Assembly (NCBI RefSeq): GCF_029846715.1
Contig: NZ_JARVWW010000018.1
Span: forward strand, 105,748-169,747
Direction of reading: 5' to 3'
Origin: Bradyrhizobium nivariense
GTDB lineage: Bacteria; Pseudomonadota; Alphaproteobacteria; Rhizobiales; Xanthobacteraceae
Length of the DNA: 64,000 nucleotides
The notes beneath the pieces were generated by a model that was given only the letters and a program-made list of their open reading frames with translations, was not told the DNA's origin and did not search any database. The stretch's first letter is position 1. Each line of letters opens with the position of its first letter. A program made the position numbers and the translations under genes. Below are positions 1 to 8,068 of the stretch, piece after piece.

Positions 1-1
1 G

Positions 2-331
2 ATGGGCGTCGAGGTCGCGCGCGACATGCGCGAGGGGCTCAACGGCGCGGACATCGTCATGATGCTGCGGCTCCAACGCGAGCGCATGAACGGCTCCTTC
101 GTGCCCTCGTCCAGCGAATACTTCCACTATTTCGGGCTCGACCAGAAGAAGCTCGCTTACGCCAAGCCGGACGCGCTCGTGATGCATCCCGGCCCCATGA
201 ACCGTGGCGTGGAGATCGACTCAGCTGTGGCCGACGGCGCTCAGTCCCTGATCCGCGAACAGGTGGAGATGGGCGTCGCCGTGCGCATGGCCGTGCTGGA
301 AGCGCTCGCCCGCAACCTGCCGAACGCGTGA
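2..331 (+). CDS. pyrB: Aspartate carbamoyltransferase, C-terminal fragment (cut by window start)
   Basis: This is the last ~109 residues of the ATCase catalytic chain, which condenses carbamoyl phosphate with aspartate in de novo pyrimidine synthesis. The C-terminal signature MHPGPMNRGVEID is clear, and the tail with QVEMGVAVRMAVLEAL is typical of the final helices of the family. The 5' part lies outside the window. Its TGA stop overlaps candidate starts of the next gene, so pyrB and the following dihydroorotase-like gene are translationally coupled. Confidence 0.95.
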   Translation: MGVEVARDMREGLNGADIVMMLRLQRERMNGSFVPSSSEYFHYFGLDQKKLAYAKPDALVMHPGPMNRGVEIDSAVADGAQSLIREQVEMGVAVRMAVLEALARNLPNA

Positions 332-336
332 TGCCC

Positions 337-1638
337 ATGTTGACCGATCGACGACCCATCCTGCTTGCCAATGCCCGCGTCGTCGATCCCTCCCGGGATT
401 TCGACGGTCCCGGCGACGTCCTGATCGCCGACGGCACCATCCGCGAGACCCGACGCGGCATTGGAGCTGCCGGCGTCCCCGAGGGCACCGACATCGTCAA
501 CTGCTCCGGCAAGATCGTGGCCCCCGGCCTGATTGACATGCGCGCCTTTGTCGGCGAACCCGGTTTCAGCCATCGCGAGACGTTTGCTTCGGCGAGTCAG
601 GCGGCGGCGACCGGCGGCGTCACCACCATCATCTGCCAGCCCGCGACCGAGCCTGTCATCGACAATTCCGCGACCGTCGACTTCGTGATGCGCCGCGCCC
701 GCGACACCGCCATCGTCAATATTCTGCCGATGGCGGCGCTCACCAAGGGCATGCGCGGCGAGGAGATGACCGAGTTCGGCCTCCTGAAGGCTGCCGGAGC
801 GGTCGCCTTCAGCGACGGCGACAGAAGCGTCACCAACGCGCAGGTGATGCGCTGGGCACTGACCTACGCGCGCGATTTCGACGCGCTGATCGTACATTAT
901 ACCGAGGATCCCAAGCTCGTCGGCGAAGGCGTGATGAACGAGGGTGAGTTCGCCACGAGGCTTGGCCTGATGGGCATCCCGAATGCGGCCGAGGCCGTGA
1001 TGCTGGAGCGCGACATGCGCCTCGTCGCGCTCACCGGCGGTCGCTATCACGCGGCTTCGCTGTCCTGCACGGATTCGCTCGACATCCTGAAACGCGCCCG
1101 CGATGCCGGGCTCCCCGTCACCGCGTCGGTCTCGATCAACCACCTCGCGCTGAACGAGAACGACATCGGCCCCTACCGGACCTTCCTGAAGCTGTCGCCG
1201 CCGCTGCGCACGGAGGACGACCGCCGCGCGCTGGTCGCAGCCGTCGCCTCCGGCCTCGTCGACGTCATCATGTCCGACCACAATCCGCAGGACGTCGAGG
1301 GCAAGCGCCTGCCGTTCGCAGAGGCCGCGCCCGGTGCCGTCGGGCTCGAAACCATGCTGCCCGCGGGATTGCGGCTCATGCATAATGGCGAGCTGGATCT
1401 GAAGATGCTGATCCGGGCGATGTCGACCCGACCGGCCGAGATCCTGGGTTTGCCCGGTGGGACCCTGCGCGCAGGCAGCCCGGCGGATGTCATCGTGATC
1501 GATCCCGATACGCCCTGGGTGGTCGACCCCGCCGATCTCAAATCGCCCTGCAAGAACACGCCGTTCGACGAAGCCCGCTTTACAGGCCGCGTGGTGCGCA
1601 CCATTGTCGGCGGACGAACGGTGTACGAGCATGTCTGA
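337..1638 (+). CDS. pyrC: Dihydroorotase-family protein lacking the HxH metal motif
   Basis: A cyclic amidohydrolase of 433 residues, next to pyrB and very probably co-transcribed. Family position D-x-H-x-H-x-REPG, which binds the binuclear metal in active dihydroorotases, reads DMRAFVGEPG here, so both histidines are absent. Other expected sites remain: VHYTED, YHAASLSCTDSL and the MSDHNPQ aspartate region. In pseudomonads an inactive DHOase-like chain (PyrC', PyrX) supports ATCase assembly; a similar structural role is inferred here, and a second, catalytic pyrC elsewhere would be expected. Starts at GTG 328, ATG 331 or ATG 337 are all possible; 337 gives the usual MLTDRRP N terminus. Confidence 0.88.
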   Translation: MLTDRRPILLANARVVDPSRDFDGPGDVLIADGTIRETRRGIGAAGVPEGTDIVNCSGKIVAPGLIDMRAFVGEPGFSHRETFASASQAAATGGVTTIICQPATEPVIDNSATVDFVMRRARDTAIVNILPMAALTKGMRGEEMTEFGLLKAAGAVAFSDGDRSVTNAQVMRWALTYARDFDALIVHYTEDPKLVGEGVMNEGEFATRLGLMGIPNAAEAVMLERDMRLVALTGGRYHAASLSCTDSLDILKRARDAGLPVTASVSINHLALNENDIGPYRTFLKLSPPLRTEDDRRALVAAVASGLVDVIMSDHNPQDVEGKRLPFAEAAPGAVGLETMLPAGLRLMHNGELDLKMLIRAMSTRPAEILGLPGGTLRAGSPADVIVIDPDTPWVVDPADLKSPCKNTPFDEARFTGRVVRTIVGGRTVYEHV

Positions 1639-1700
1639 CCTGCAAGATCATGCGTGGCGTCTCTGTTCGACCGTCAGATGCAGCCATTGGAGATGCGGCC

Positions 1701-2300
1701 ATGGGGCTTGAAGCATTCCTGCCGGTGGCCTTCGTCATCGGCTACCTCCTCGGCTCGATTCCGTTCGGGCTGATCCTGACCAGGCTCGCCGGCACGCAGG
1801 ATCTGCGCTCGATCGGCTCCGGCAGTATCGGCGCCACCAATGTGCTGCGCACGGGACGCAAGGGCCTTGCCGCGGCCACCCTGCTGTTCGATGCGCTCAA
1901 GGGTACTGCGGCCGTGGTGATCGCGCTTCGCATCGGCGGCCTCGACGCGGCACTGCTGGCTGGGCTCGGTGCGTTCCTCGGCCATCTTTTCCCGGTCTGG
2001 CTCAAGTTCAAGGGCGGCAAGGGCGTCGCGGTCTATATCGGCATCCTGCTCGGCCTGATTCCGGCGGGCGCGCTGGTGTTCTGCCTGCTTTGGCTCGCGA
2101 CCGCCTTCACCACCCGCTACTCCTCGCTTTCGGCACTGGTGGCCGCCTTCGTCACGCCCCTGTTCCTGTGGTGGTGGTTCAGCGAACCTAAACTAACCTC
2201 GCTGTTCGTAGCGCTGACGCTGCTGCTGTTCTACGCGCATCGCGAGAACATCAAGCGATTGCAATCGGGCAAGGAAAGCCGCATCGGCGAGAAAGCCTGA
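1701..2300 (+). CDS. plsY: Glycerol-3-phosphate acyltransferase PlsY
   Basis: An integral membrane enzyme of 199 residues that transfers the acyl group from acyl-phosphate to glycerol-3-phosphate, the first step of phospholipid synthesis. Visible family motifs are GYLLGSIPFGLIL near the N terminus, the GSGSIGATNVLR loop, the KFKGGKGVA loop and a final YAHRENIKRL. Five or so hydrophobic segments alternate with these loops. The start at 1701 is chosen because GGAG lies 9 bases upstream and the length then matches the family; an in-frame upstream start at 1650 would add an uncharacteristic polar leader. Confidence 0.95.
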   Translation: MGLEAFLPVAFVIGYLLGSIPFGLILTRLAGTQDLRSIGSGSIGATNVLRTGRKGLAAATLLFDALKGTAAVVIALRIGGLDAALLAGLGAFLGHLFPVWLKFKGGKGVAVYIGILLGLIPAGALVFCLLWLATAFTTRYSSLSALVAAFVTPLFLWWWFSEPKLTSLFVALTLLLFYAHRENIKRLQSGKESRIGEKA

Positions 2301-2447
2301 GCCGGAAAAAAGTACGGATACCGCCGCGCCTCTTCCGCATTATGTGCCAAATCCTGTTTGCAACTCTGCCCGACTCGCGGCCAGAGTGGCGAACGGGTTC
2401 CAGCCTGTCATCCTGACGGCGGAAATGTCGTTAGGCGGTTGCTCAGA

Positions 2448-3653
2448 ATGAGCGAGAAGATTGTCGGCGCGCATGATGAGGGCGGCTTGCAGGGCACTGC
2501 GGCAAGCCGTCTGCTCTCGGCGACCAACATCTGGTCCGATGCGCCCCCGCCGCCTCCTGCGCCAGAACCCGTCCCCATTTTGCCACCAGCGCCGCCACCT
2601 GCTCGCGTCGCACAAGCGTCGGCACCGGTCGCGGCCGTGATCGCGGCCCCACCTGCTGCGCCTGCTGAGCCGCGCTCCAACCCATGGCCGCCCCCATGGC
2701 CGCCGCGAAAATTGTCGCTGGCGCTCCAGGGCGGCGGCACCTTTGCCGCCTTTACCTGGGGCGTGCTGGAGCGGCTGCTGGAAGAGCCATCCATCGCGAT
2801 CGACACCATCAGCGGCGCCAGTGCCGGTGCCATCAACGCGCTGCTGCTCGCCTCCGGCCTCGCTGAGGGCGGCCGCGAAGCTGCCCGCGCGCGACTGAAC
2901 CGGTTCTGGATCCGGCTGATGCACGAGGCCTCGTTCCGATCGCTGATGCTGATCGGCGGCTTTTCGCCGGCGGGAAGCGCGGTCGCGTTCGGTCCGACGC
3001 TGCGCTCCGGCCAGTTCGATCCGTTCGATCTCGATCCGCTGCGGCAGGCACTGTCGCGCGACATCGACTTTTCCGCCTTGCGCGACCCGCGGTGCCCAAA
3101 ACTGCTGATCGCGGCGACGCGAATCCGCGACGGCCAGCAGCAGATCTTCCGCAACGACGCCGTCACCGCCGACGTCGCGCTGGCCTCGACCTGCCCGCCG
3201 CTGGTTCACTGCGCCGTCGAGATCGACGGCGAGGCCTATTGGGACGGCGGCTTGGGTGGCAATCCGCCGCTGCTGCAGCTGGCGCAGGAAACGACAATTT
3301 CCGACATCCTGATCGTCCAGGTTACGCCGGCGCGCGACAGCTATGTGCCGATCACGCTGGCCGCCATCGACCGCCGGCTCGACCAGATCGCGGCCAACGC
3401 CTCCCTCAACGCCGAGATTGCGGCGATCGAATGGGCGCGATCGCACACGATGCCCGCGTTGCGGCTCTCCAAAATCGCCGCGGAAGACTCGGTCGACGGC
3501 CTGGCGCAACGCTCATCGACCGATCTCGGCCGCGGCTTCATCCGCCTCTTGCACCGGAGCGGACGCGAAGCCGCCGAGCGCTGGCTCGGACAGAGTTCGC
3601 ATGCCCCCGCGGTGCAGATCAGATCGGACGACCGCGAGCCCGCGCTAGCCTGA
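2448..3653 (+). CDS. Patatin-like phospholipase
   Basis: A 401-residue patatin-family serine lipase. After a low-complexity Pro/Ala linker (about residues 31-86) come the oxyanion-hole glycines in LALQGGGTFAAFTWGVLE (GGG 95-97), the nucleophile elbow GASAG with Ser125, and the catalytic Asp266 in YWDGGLGGNPP, so the Ser-Asp dyad is complete. No signal peptide is evident. The start at 2448 is the first ATG that avoids a long non-conserved leader. The family cleaves acyl chains from phospholipids; the substrate here cannot be told. Its 3' end overlaps the convergent amidase gene by 9 bases. Confidence 0.9.
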   Translation: MSEKIVGAHDEGGLQGTAASRLLSATNIWSDAPPPPPAPEPVPILPPAPPPARVAQASAPVAAVIAAPPAAPAEPRSNPWPPPWPPRKLSLALQGGGTFAAFTWGVLERLLEEPSIAIDTISGASAGAINALLLASGLAEGGREAARARLNRFWIRLMHEASFRSLMLIGGFSPAGSAVAFGPTLRSGQFDPFDLDPLRQALSRDIDFSALRDPRCPKLLIAATRIRDGQQQIFRNDAVTADVALASTCPPLVHCAVEIDGEAYWDGGLGGNPPLLQLAQETTISDILIVQVTPARDSYVPITLAAIDRRLDQIAANASLNAEIAAIEWARSHTMPALRLSKIAAEDSVDGLAQRSSTDLGRGFIRLLHRSGREAAERWLGQSSHAPAVQIRSDDREPALA

Positions 3654-4889
3654 TTTCGCCAGCGCGGTCTCCAGGAACCACGCGGCAGCAAGTGCACCGG
3701 GATCGTTGCCGAAGCGCGCGATCACCTGCACGCCGATCGGCAGGCCGCCGACCTTGTGCACCGGCACGTTGACGCAGGGATTGCCCATCAGCGTCCAGAG
3801 CCTGTTGTAGCGGGGGTCGCCGGTGGAGGCGAGGTCCTTGGCCGGCGGCGTGCCCGGCGCCGAATAGGTCAAGAGCACGTCGAAACCCTCGAACAACTCG
3901 CCAAGCTCGCGACGGCCACGACGGCTGATCCGGCGTGCGTCGTCGTAATCCTTGGGTGTGAGACCGACCGTCGCATCGAGACTGGCGCGCAGCATCGGCG
4001 CGATCTCGTCGTGATGCTCCGAAAATTCCCAGGCAAGCGCGCGATGCGCCTCAAAATCCTGGATGATCGGATGGATACGCCAGGCCTCCTGCACAGCTTC
4101 GGGCAGATCGATGGTCTGCACACTGGCACCGGCGCGCGTCGCCGCCTTGATCGCAGCTTGCAGCCCCTCTTCGGCGGCCGGCTCCACGGCGCCGGCAAAC
4201 TCCTGCCTGACCACGCCGATCCGTGGCGCCTTCGCCGGGACGATGCCGGAGAATTCGGTGCGGCCGGTCATCGCCAGCAATCCGCGCGCAAGATCCTCCG
4301 CGCGGGCGCCGAACAGGCCGACGGTGTCGAGCGCCCACGAATAGCATTTGACGCCGACGGTCGGCAGCATGCGAAATGACGGCTTGATCGCGGCAGCCCC
4401 GCAATAGGCGGCGGGCCGGATCACCGAGCCGCCGGTCTGGGTGCCCAGCGCCAACGGGATCATGCCGGCACCGACGGCCGCGGCGGAGCCCGAGGACGAG
4501 CCACCCGGCGTATGGCCAAGATTGTGCGGATTGAGCGTCGGGGTCGGATCGCGCGAGGCGAAAGCCGTGGTCGTGGTCTTGCCGATGATGGTGGCACCGG
4601 CCCGCTTCAGCATCATCACCACCGGCGCGTCGCTGCGCGGCTGCCAGCCGCGATAGATCGATGATCCCATCTCGGTCGGCATATTGGCGGTGTCGATGAT
4701 GTCCTTGATCCCGACCGCGATGCCGCGCAGCGGGCCGGAGGCCTGCGCCTTCGCGGAGGTGTCGTGACGGACGAAGGCGTGGACGTCCTTCTCTTTGGCC
4801 TCGATCGCCGCATGCGATTGCGCGATGGCGCCCTCGGGCGAAAGCTCGCCCGCTTCGATGCGGCGCTGGAGGTCGGCAAGTGAGATCAT
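3645..4889 (-). CDS. Amidase signature family protein
   Basis: A 414-residue amidase-signature enzyme that hydrolyses amide bonds. The Ser-cisSer-Lys triad can be seen: Lys62 in GIAVGIKDIID, the cis-serine inside GGSSSGS (residues 129-135), and the nucleophile Ser155 in GTQTGGSVIRPA. It is shorter than GatA (about 490), and no gatB or gatC lies beside it, so a catabolic or detoxifying amidase is more likely than a GatCAB subunit. It is monocistronic by layout and transcribed away from the dprA side. Confidence 0.9.
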   Translation of the reverse strand: MISLADLQRRIEAGELSPEGAIAQSHAAIEAKEKDVHAFVRHDTSAKAQASGPLRGIAVGIKDIIDTANMPTEMGSSIYRGWQPRSDAPVVMMLKRAGATIIGKTTTTAFASRDPTPTLNPHNLGHTPGGSSSGSAAAVGAGMIPLALGTQTGGSVIRPAAYCGAAAIKPSFRMLPTVGVKCYSWALDTVGLFGARAEDLARGLLAMTGRTEFSGIVPAKAPRIGVVRQEFAGAVEPAAEEGLQAAIKAATRAGASVQTIDLPEAVQEAWRIHPIIQDFEAHRALAWEFSEHHDEIAPMLRASLDATVGLTPKDYDDARRISRRGRRELGELFEGFDVLLTYSAPGTPPAKDLASTGDPRYNRLWTLMGNPCVNVPVHKVGGLPIGVQVIARFGNDPGALAAAWFLETALAKSG

Positions 4890-4957
4890 GGCAAAACCCT
4901 TCTTATTGGGATCGCTTTTAGCATCGCGACGAGGTCGCGCAAGCGGACGGAGATGTC

Positions 4958-5069
4958 GCCCACGCCCTCAGGTTGTTCCATGCTGCGCCTGCAAGGAGTC
5001 GCCGTGGACGCCAATCCCAGCGTGGAACTGACAGGGTCGACGGCCTGCGGTTGATCCGCTCCGACAATG
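4958..5069 (+). pseudogene. Truncated, decayed duplicate of the dprA 5' end
   Basis: Bases 4958-5069 closely match 5682-5806, the ribosome binding site and first codons of dprA. Shared blocks include GCCCACGCCCTCAGGTTGTT, the AAGGAG site, GTGGACGCC and GATCCGCTCCGACAATG. The copy has a ~12-base net deletion plus substitutions, so translation from the matching GTG at 5004 stops at a TGA at 5052-5054. It is therefore a non-functional remnant, and it marks a past duplication that now brackets the small gene at 5210-5518. Confidence 0.88.
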
Positions 5070-5070
5070 C

Positions 5071-5084
5071 TTGATCCAAATCAA
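5071..5084. promoter_or_regulatory. Candidate FixK/FNR box (TTGATCCAAATCAA)
   Basis: A perfect match to the FNR/FixK consensus TTGAT-N4-ATCAA. Its centre is about 132 bases before the ATG of the glycine-rich protein gene. The gene on the other side, the amidase, starts at 4889 and is about 190 bases away. In bradyrhizobia FixK2 activates microaerobic genes from such sites. A start point near 5119 would fit class II activation (-41.5), but no convincing -10 was seen. Confidence 0.6.
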
Positions 5085-5209
5085 CGAAGCCAATGACGCA
5101 GGCCACAACACTGCTGCGGCAGGTTGCGGCTCTCTGGCGCAACCTGCCCCACAATCGTCTGGTCGGCGGGCTGGAGGAATGCGCTTCTAACCGTGAAAGG
5201 ACATGTAAC

Positions 5210-5518
5210 ATGTCACGTCGAGCGATCTTCTCGTTGGCCGCTTCGGTCATCATCGGCATCGGGTGCGTTGCAATGGTTTCAACTGATGCGTTCGCCTATC
5301 GCGGTGGTGGGCGCGTCGGTGTTGGCCGCGTTGGCGGCTATCACGGCGGCGCTTATCGCGGCGGTGTTTACCGTGGCGGTGTTTACCGTGGCGCAGCGGT
5401 ACGCCGTGGAGTGGCGGTAGGCGTCGGTGCTGCTGCCGTCGGTGCCGGTGCGTACGGAGCTTACGGAGCTTACGGAACGCAACGCTGCGGATACTATCCC
5501 TACGGACCTTGCTACTAG
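5210..5518 (+). CDS. Small secreted glycine-rich protein
   Basis: A 102-residue protein not assigned to a family with a known function. The N terminus (MSRRAIFSLAASVIIGIG..., cleavage likely after DAFA) is a signal peptide. The mature part is almost all Gly, Tyr, Arg, Val and Ala, with repeats of the type GGVYRG and GAYGAYG, and ends CGYYPYGPCY with two cysteines. A 15-base unit is tandemly duplicated at 5360-5389. The start at 5210 follows GAAAGG by nine bases. Similar short Gly-rich exported proteins are common in bradyrhizobia, but their role is unknown to me. An upstream FixK-like box suggests low-oxygen control. Confidence 0.72.
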   Translation: MSRRAIFSLAASVIIGIGCVAMVSTDAFAYRGGGRVGVGRVGGYHGGAYRGGVYRGGVYRGAAVRRGVAVGVGAAAVGAGAYGAYGAYGTQRCGYYPYGPCY

Positions 5519-5727
5519 AAACTGTCGGAGAGCCGGCTCTCGCCGAATGCAGATCAGGGACGTACCCGGGCGACGTTCGGCCGAGCGCTCATTGACGTCA
5601 TCTTTGCGCGCCCGAAATGCGGCTCGCTTTCGTCGCGGTGGAGCTACCCCATTTCTCCTCGCGCCAGCGCACGACGCTGTTGCCCACGCCCTCAGGTTGT
5701 TCCATTGTGTGTCTGCAAGGAGACGCC

Positions 5728-6846
5728 GTGGACGCCATCAATCCGAGCGTGGAGCTGACCGAGACTGAGCGGATCGACCGCCTGCGGCTGATCCGCTCCG
5801 ACAATGTCGGGCCGCGCACCTTCCGCTCGCTGGTCGATCATTTCGGCACGGCGCGCGCCGCGCTGGAGCGGCTGCCGGATCTCGCGCGCCGTGGCGGTGC
5901 GCAGCGATCGGGGCGCATCTGTGGCGCGGACGATGCGAAGGTCGAGCTCGCCGCGAGCCGCAAGTTCGGCATCGCATGGCTCGCGCCCGGCGAGGACGGC
6001 TATCCGGCCCGGCTGGCAACGCTCGACGATGCGCCGCCGCTGCTCGCCGCGCGCGGTGATGTCGCGACCTTGATGCGGCCGATCATCGCCATCGTCGGCT
6101 CGCGCAATGCCTCCGGCGCCGGATTGAAATTCGCTGGTCAGCTCGCCCGCGAGCTTGGCGAAGCCGGTTTCGTCGTCATCTCGGGGCTCGCCCGCGGCGT
6201 CGACCAGGCCGCGCATCGCGCCAGCGTCGAGAGCGGCACGATCGCCGTGCTCGCCGGCGGACATGACTGCATCTACCCGCCCGAGCATGGCGACCTGCTG
6301 GCCTCGATCCTCGACTACGAGGGTGCTGCGATCTCCGAGATGCCGCTCGGCCACGAGCCGCGCGCCCGCGACTTTCCCCGCCGCAACCGGCTGATCTCGG
6401 GCGCTTCGCTCGGTGTGGTCGTGGTGGAGGCCGCGCATCGCTCGGGCTCGCTGATCACCGCGCGCATGGCCGCCGAACAGGGCCGCGAGGTGTTCGCGGT
6501 GCCGGGCTCCCCGCTCGATCCGCGCGCCGCCGGCACCAACGATCTGATCAAGCAGGGCGCAACGCTCGTCACCGAAGCCGCCGACGTCGTCAACGCGGTC
6601 CAGCCGATCATGAAGCGGCCGGTGATGCACCCGGCCGGCGAACCCGACAGCGAACCGTTCGAGAGCGATCCGCAAGGACACGACCGCGGCCAGATCACTG
6701 GTCTCCTCGGCCCGACGCCAATCTCGATCGACGATCTTGTGCGGATGTCCGGCGCCTCGCCCGCGATCGTGCGCACAGTGCTGCTGGAGCTCGAGCTTGC
6801 CGGTCGGCTCGAGCGTCACGGCGGCGGATTGGTGTCGCTGCTTTAG
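5728..6846 (+). CDS. dprA: DNA-processing protein DprA
   Basis: A 372-residue DprA/Smf protein, which loads RecA on incoming single-stranded DNA during transformation. The Rossmann-like core is clear: AIVGSRNASGAGLKFAGQLA, VVISGLARGVDQAAH, TIAVLAGGHDCIYPPEH, and RNRLISGASLGVVVVEAAHRSGSLITA. A C-terminal winged-helix region (about 315-372) follows. The GTG at 5728 is preferred because AAGGAG lies six bases before it; upstream in-frame codons overlap the duplicated leader. The gene sits in the conserved plsY-dprA-topA neighbourhood, though spaced by accessory genes on both sides. Confidence 0.93.
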   Translation: MDAINPSVELTETERIDRLRLIRSDNVGPRTFRSLVDHFGTARAALERLPDLARRGGAQRSGRICGADDAKVELAASRKFGIAWLAPGEDGYPARLATLDDAPPLLAARGDVATLMRPIIAIVGSRNASGAGLKFAGQLARELGEAGFVVISGLARGVDQAAHRASVESGTIAVLAGGHDCIYPPEHGDLLASILDYEGAAISEMPLGHEPRARDFPRRNRLISGASLGVVVVEAAHRSGSLITARMAAEQGREVFAVPGSPLDPRAAGTNDLIKQGATLVTEAADVVNAVQPIMKRPVMHPAGEPDSEPFESDPQGHDRGQITGLLGPTPISIDDLVRMSGASPAIVRTVLLELELAGRLERHGGGLVSLL

Positions 6847-6851
6847 GTATC

Positions 6852-6907
6852 TTTTTGACGCGTTTTCTTAACGCGAACCGGTCTTCACTTCGCTCGAAAA
6901 CGCTATG
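6852..6907. repeat. Bradyrhizobial-type intergenic palindromic repeat
   Basis: The segment runs from TTTTGACGCGTTTTCTTAAC through GAACCGGTCTTCACTT to CGCTCGAAAACGC. It has dyad symmetry (CGTTTTC against GAAAACG), and the core ACCGGTCT-x-CACTT recurs in the repeat at 61943-61991. It lies between the dprA stop and the convergent HxlR gene and contains that gene's stop codon (CTA on the + strand, 6903-6905). Confidence 0.6.
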
Positions 6908-7310
6908 GATTGCGCTCGTCGAACCGCGCCCGCGCCGCCGCGATCTGCTGCTGATGCGTGATCGCCCACTCCCCCAGCGCCTTCACCGGCTGCTGCAGCC
7001 CGCGGCCGAGATCGGTCAGCTCATAATCCACACGCGGTGGAATGGTCGGGAAAATCGTGCGCGTGACCAGGCCATCACGCTCCAGCCCACGCAGCGTCAG
7101 GGTCAGCATCCGCTGCGAGATGCCGTTGATCATGCGCTTGAGTTCGTTGAAGCGCTTAGGCCCGTCGCTGAGCATCATGATGACGAACACGCTCCATTTG
7201 TCGCCGACACGCGCCAGCACCGAGGCGACGCCGCGGCAGTCTGCATGGTTGGGATCCGGCCTCGGTGAGGCAGGCAAATCGATGTGTGCAGGTTTCAGAG
7301 ATGTGCCCAT
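6903..7310 (-). CDS. HxlR-family winged-helix transcriptional regulator
   Basis: A 135-residue regulator of the HxlR/MarR-like type. The family core is plain: ADCRGVASVLARVGDKWSVFVIMML, then GPKRFNELKRMINGISQRML, the LRGLERDGLVTRTIFPTIPPRVDYELTDLG wing. Such proteins sense redox-active or electrophilic compounds, often through a cysteine near the N terminus (Cys in HADCRGV). It is divergent from the azoreductase gene, 83 bases away, and most likely represses it. The last codons lie in a repeat element. Confidence 0.9.
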   Translation of the reverse strand: MGTSLKPAHIDLPASPRPDPNHADCRGVASVLARVGDKWSVFVIMMLSDGPKRFNELKRMINGISQRMLTLTLRGLERDGLVTRTIFPTIPPRVDYELTDLGRGLQQPVKALGEWAITHQQQIAAARARFDERNP

Positions 7311-7354
7311 GGCTCAAAAAAGTGCGTTCTTGCGGGGTTTTCGATAGTCACTCA

Positions 7355-7382
7355 TGTAGCTCTGGTTACAAACTTATACCAG
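7355..7382. promoter_or_regulatory. Possible operator between hxlR and azoreductase
   Basis: The 83-base divergent promoter region holds TGTA (7355) paired with TACA (7367), and an overlapping CTGGT-N11-ACCAG dyad (7362-7382). Their position between the two starts fits an HxlR-type operator. The symmetry is short and this is a weak inference. Confidence 0.3.
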
Positions 7383-7393
7383 GGTGATGCCAA

Positions 7394-8002
7394 ATGAAAC
7401 TCCTCCATCTCGACTCCAGCGTGCTCGGCCCCCACTCCGTCTCCCGGCAGGTCTCCGCCGCCATCGTCGACCGGCTCCGGCAGGCGACGCCATCGCTCGA
7501 CATCGTCTATCGCGACCTGACCCAGACCCCGCTCGCCCACCTCTCCGGCTCGCACCTCGCAGCCGCGCAGGGCGCGCCGGCGCCGGCGGAGCTCGGCCCC
7601 GACCTCGCCGCGAGCGCGGCCGCGCTGGACGAGTTCCTGGCCGCCGACATCGTCGTGATCGGCGCGCCCATGTACAATTTCACCATTCCGAGCCAGCTCA
7701 AGGCCTGGATCGACCGTGTCCTGGTGGCGGGGAAGACGTTCAGCTACGGGGCGAACGGACCGCAGGGTCTTGCCGGTGGCAAGCGCGTGATCGTCGCGAT
7801 CTCCAGGGGCGGCTATTACGGTGCGGGCTCACCCGCCGCGGCGCTGGAGCATTTGGAAACGTATTTGCGCGGTGTATTCGGCTTCATGGGCATCCCCAAT
7901 CCCGAATTCATCATCGCCGACGGCATCCAGGTCGGACCGGAGCATCGCGAGAAGTCGATCGCAAGCGCGCTTCAGGCGGCAACCAGCCTGCGCGCGGCCT
8001 GA
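7394..8002 (+). CDS. azoR: FMN-dependent NADH-azoreductase
   Basis: A 202-residue flavodoxin-fold quinone/azo reductase. It has the N-terminal MKLLHLDSSVLGPHSVSR, which binds FMN phosphate, the central GAPMYNFTIPSQLKAWIDRV, and the RGGYYG loop near residue 138, all typical of AzoR. It reduces quinones and azo dyes with NADH and is thought to protect from thiol-reactive quinones. Divergence from an HxlR regulator is the usual arrangement for this family. The RBS AGGGTG lies about 10 bases upstream. Confidence 0.93.
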   Translation: MKLLHLDSSVLGPHSVSRQVSAAIVDRLRQATPSLDIVYRDLTQTPLAHLSGSHLAAAQGAPAPAELGPDLAASAAALDEFLAADIVVIGAPMYNFTIPSQLKAWIDRVLVAGKTFSYGANGPQGLAGGKRVIVAISRGGYYGAGSPAAALEHLETYLRGVFGFMGIPNPEFIIADGIQVGPEHREKSIASALQAATSLRAA

Positions 8003-8068
8003 GGCTGCGCCGACATCATCAGCCGCCGCCACGGCGGTGGCTGATGCACCGGTGCGCGATCGGCGAAG

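Larger units (their letters stand above)
4890..5209. other. Intergenic stretch with a decayed dprA 5' copy and a FixK-like box
   Basis: This 320-base gap lies between the amidase start and the small glycine-rich gene. It contains a ~112-base relic of the dprA leader (4958-5069), followed two bases later by a perfect TTGAT-N4-ATCAA palindrome (5071-5084). No other gene was seen in it. Confidence 0.8.

Noticed and set aside
241..1632. 463-residue minus-strand frame opposite pyrC
   Set aside because: Low-complexity translation rich in Arg, Ala, Gly and His with no family match; pyrC on the plus strand is clear.
5360..5389. Short tandem repeat taken for a possible CRISPR unit
   Set aside because: Two adjacent 15-base units coding GGVYR in the glycine-rich protein; no spacers.
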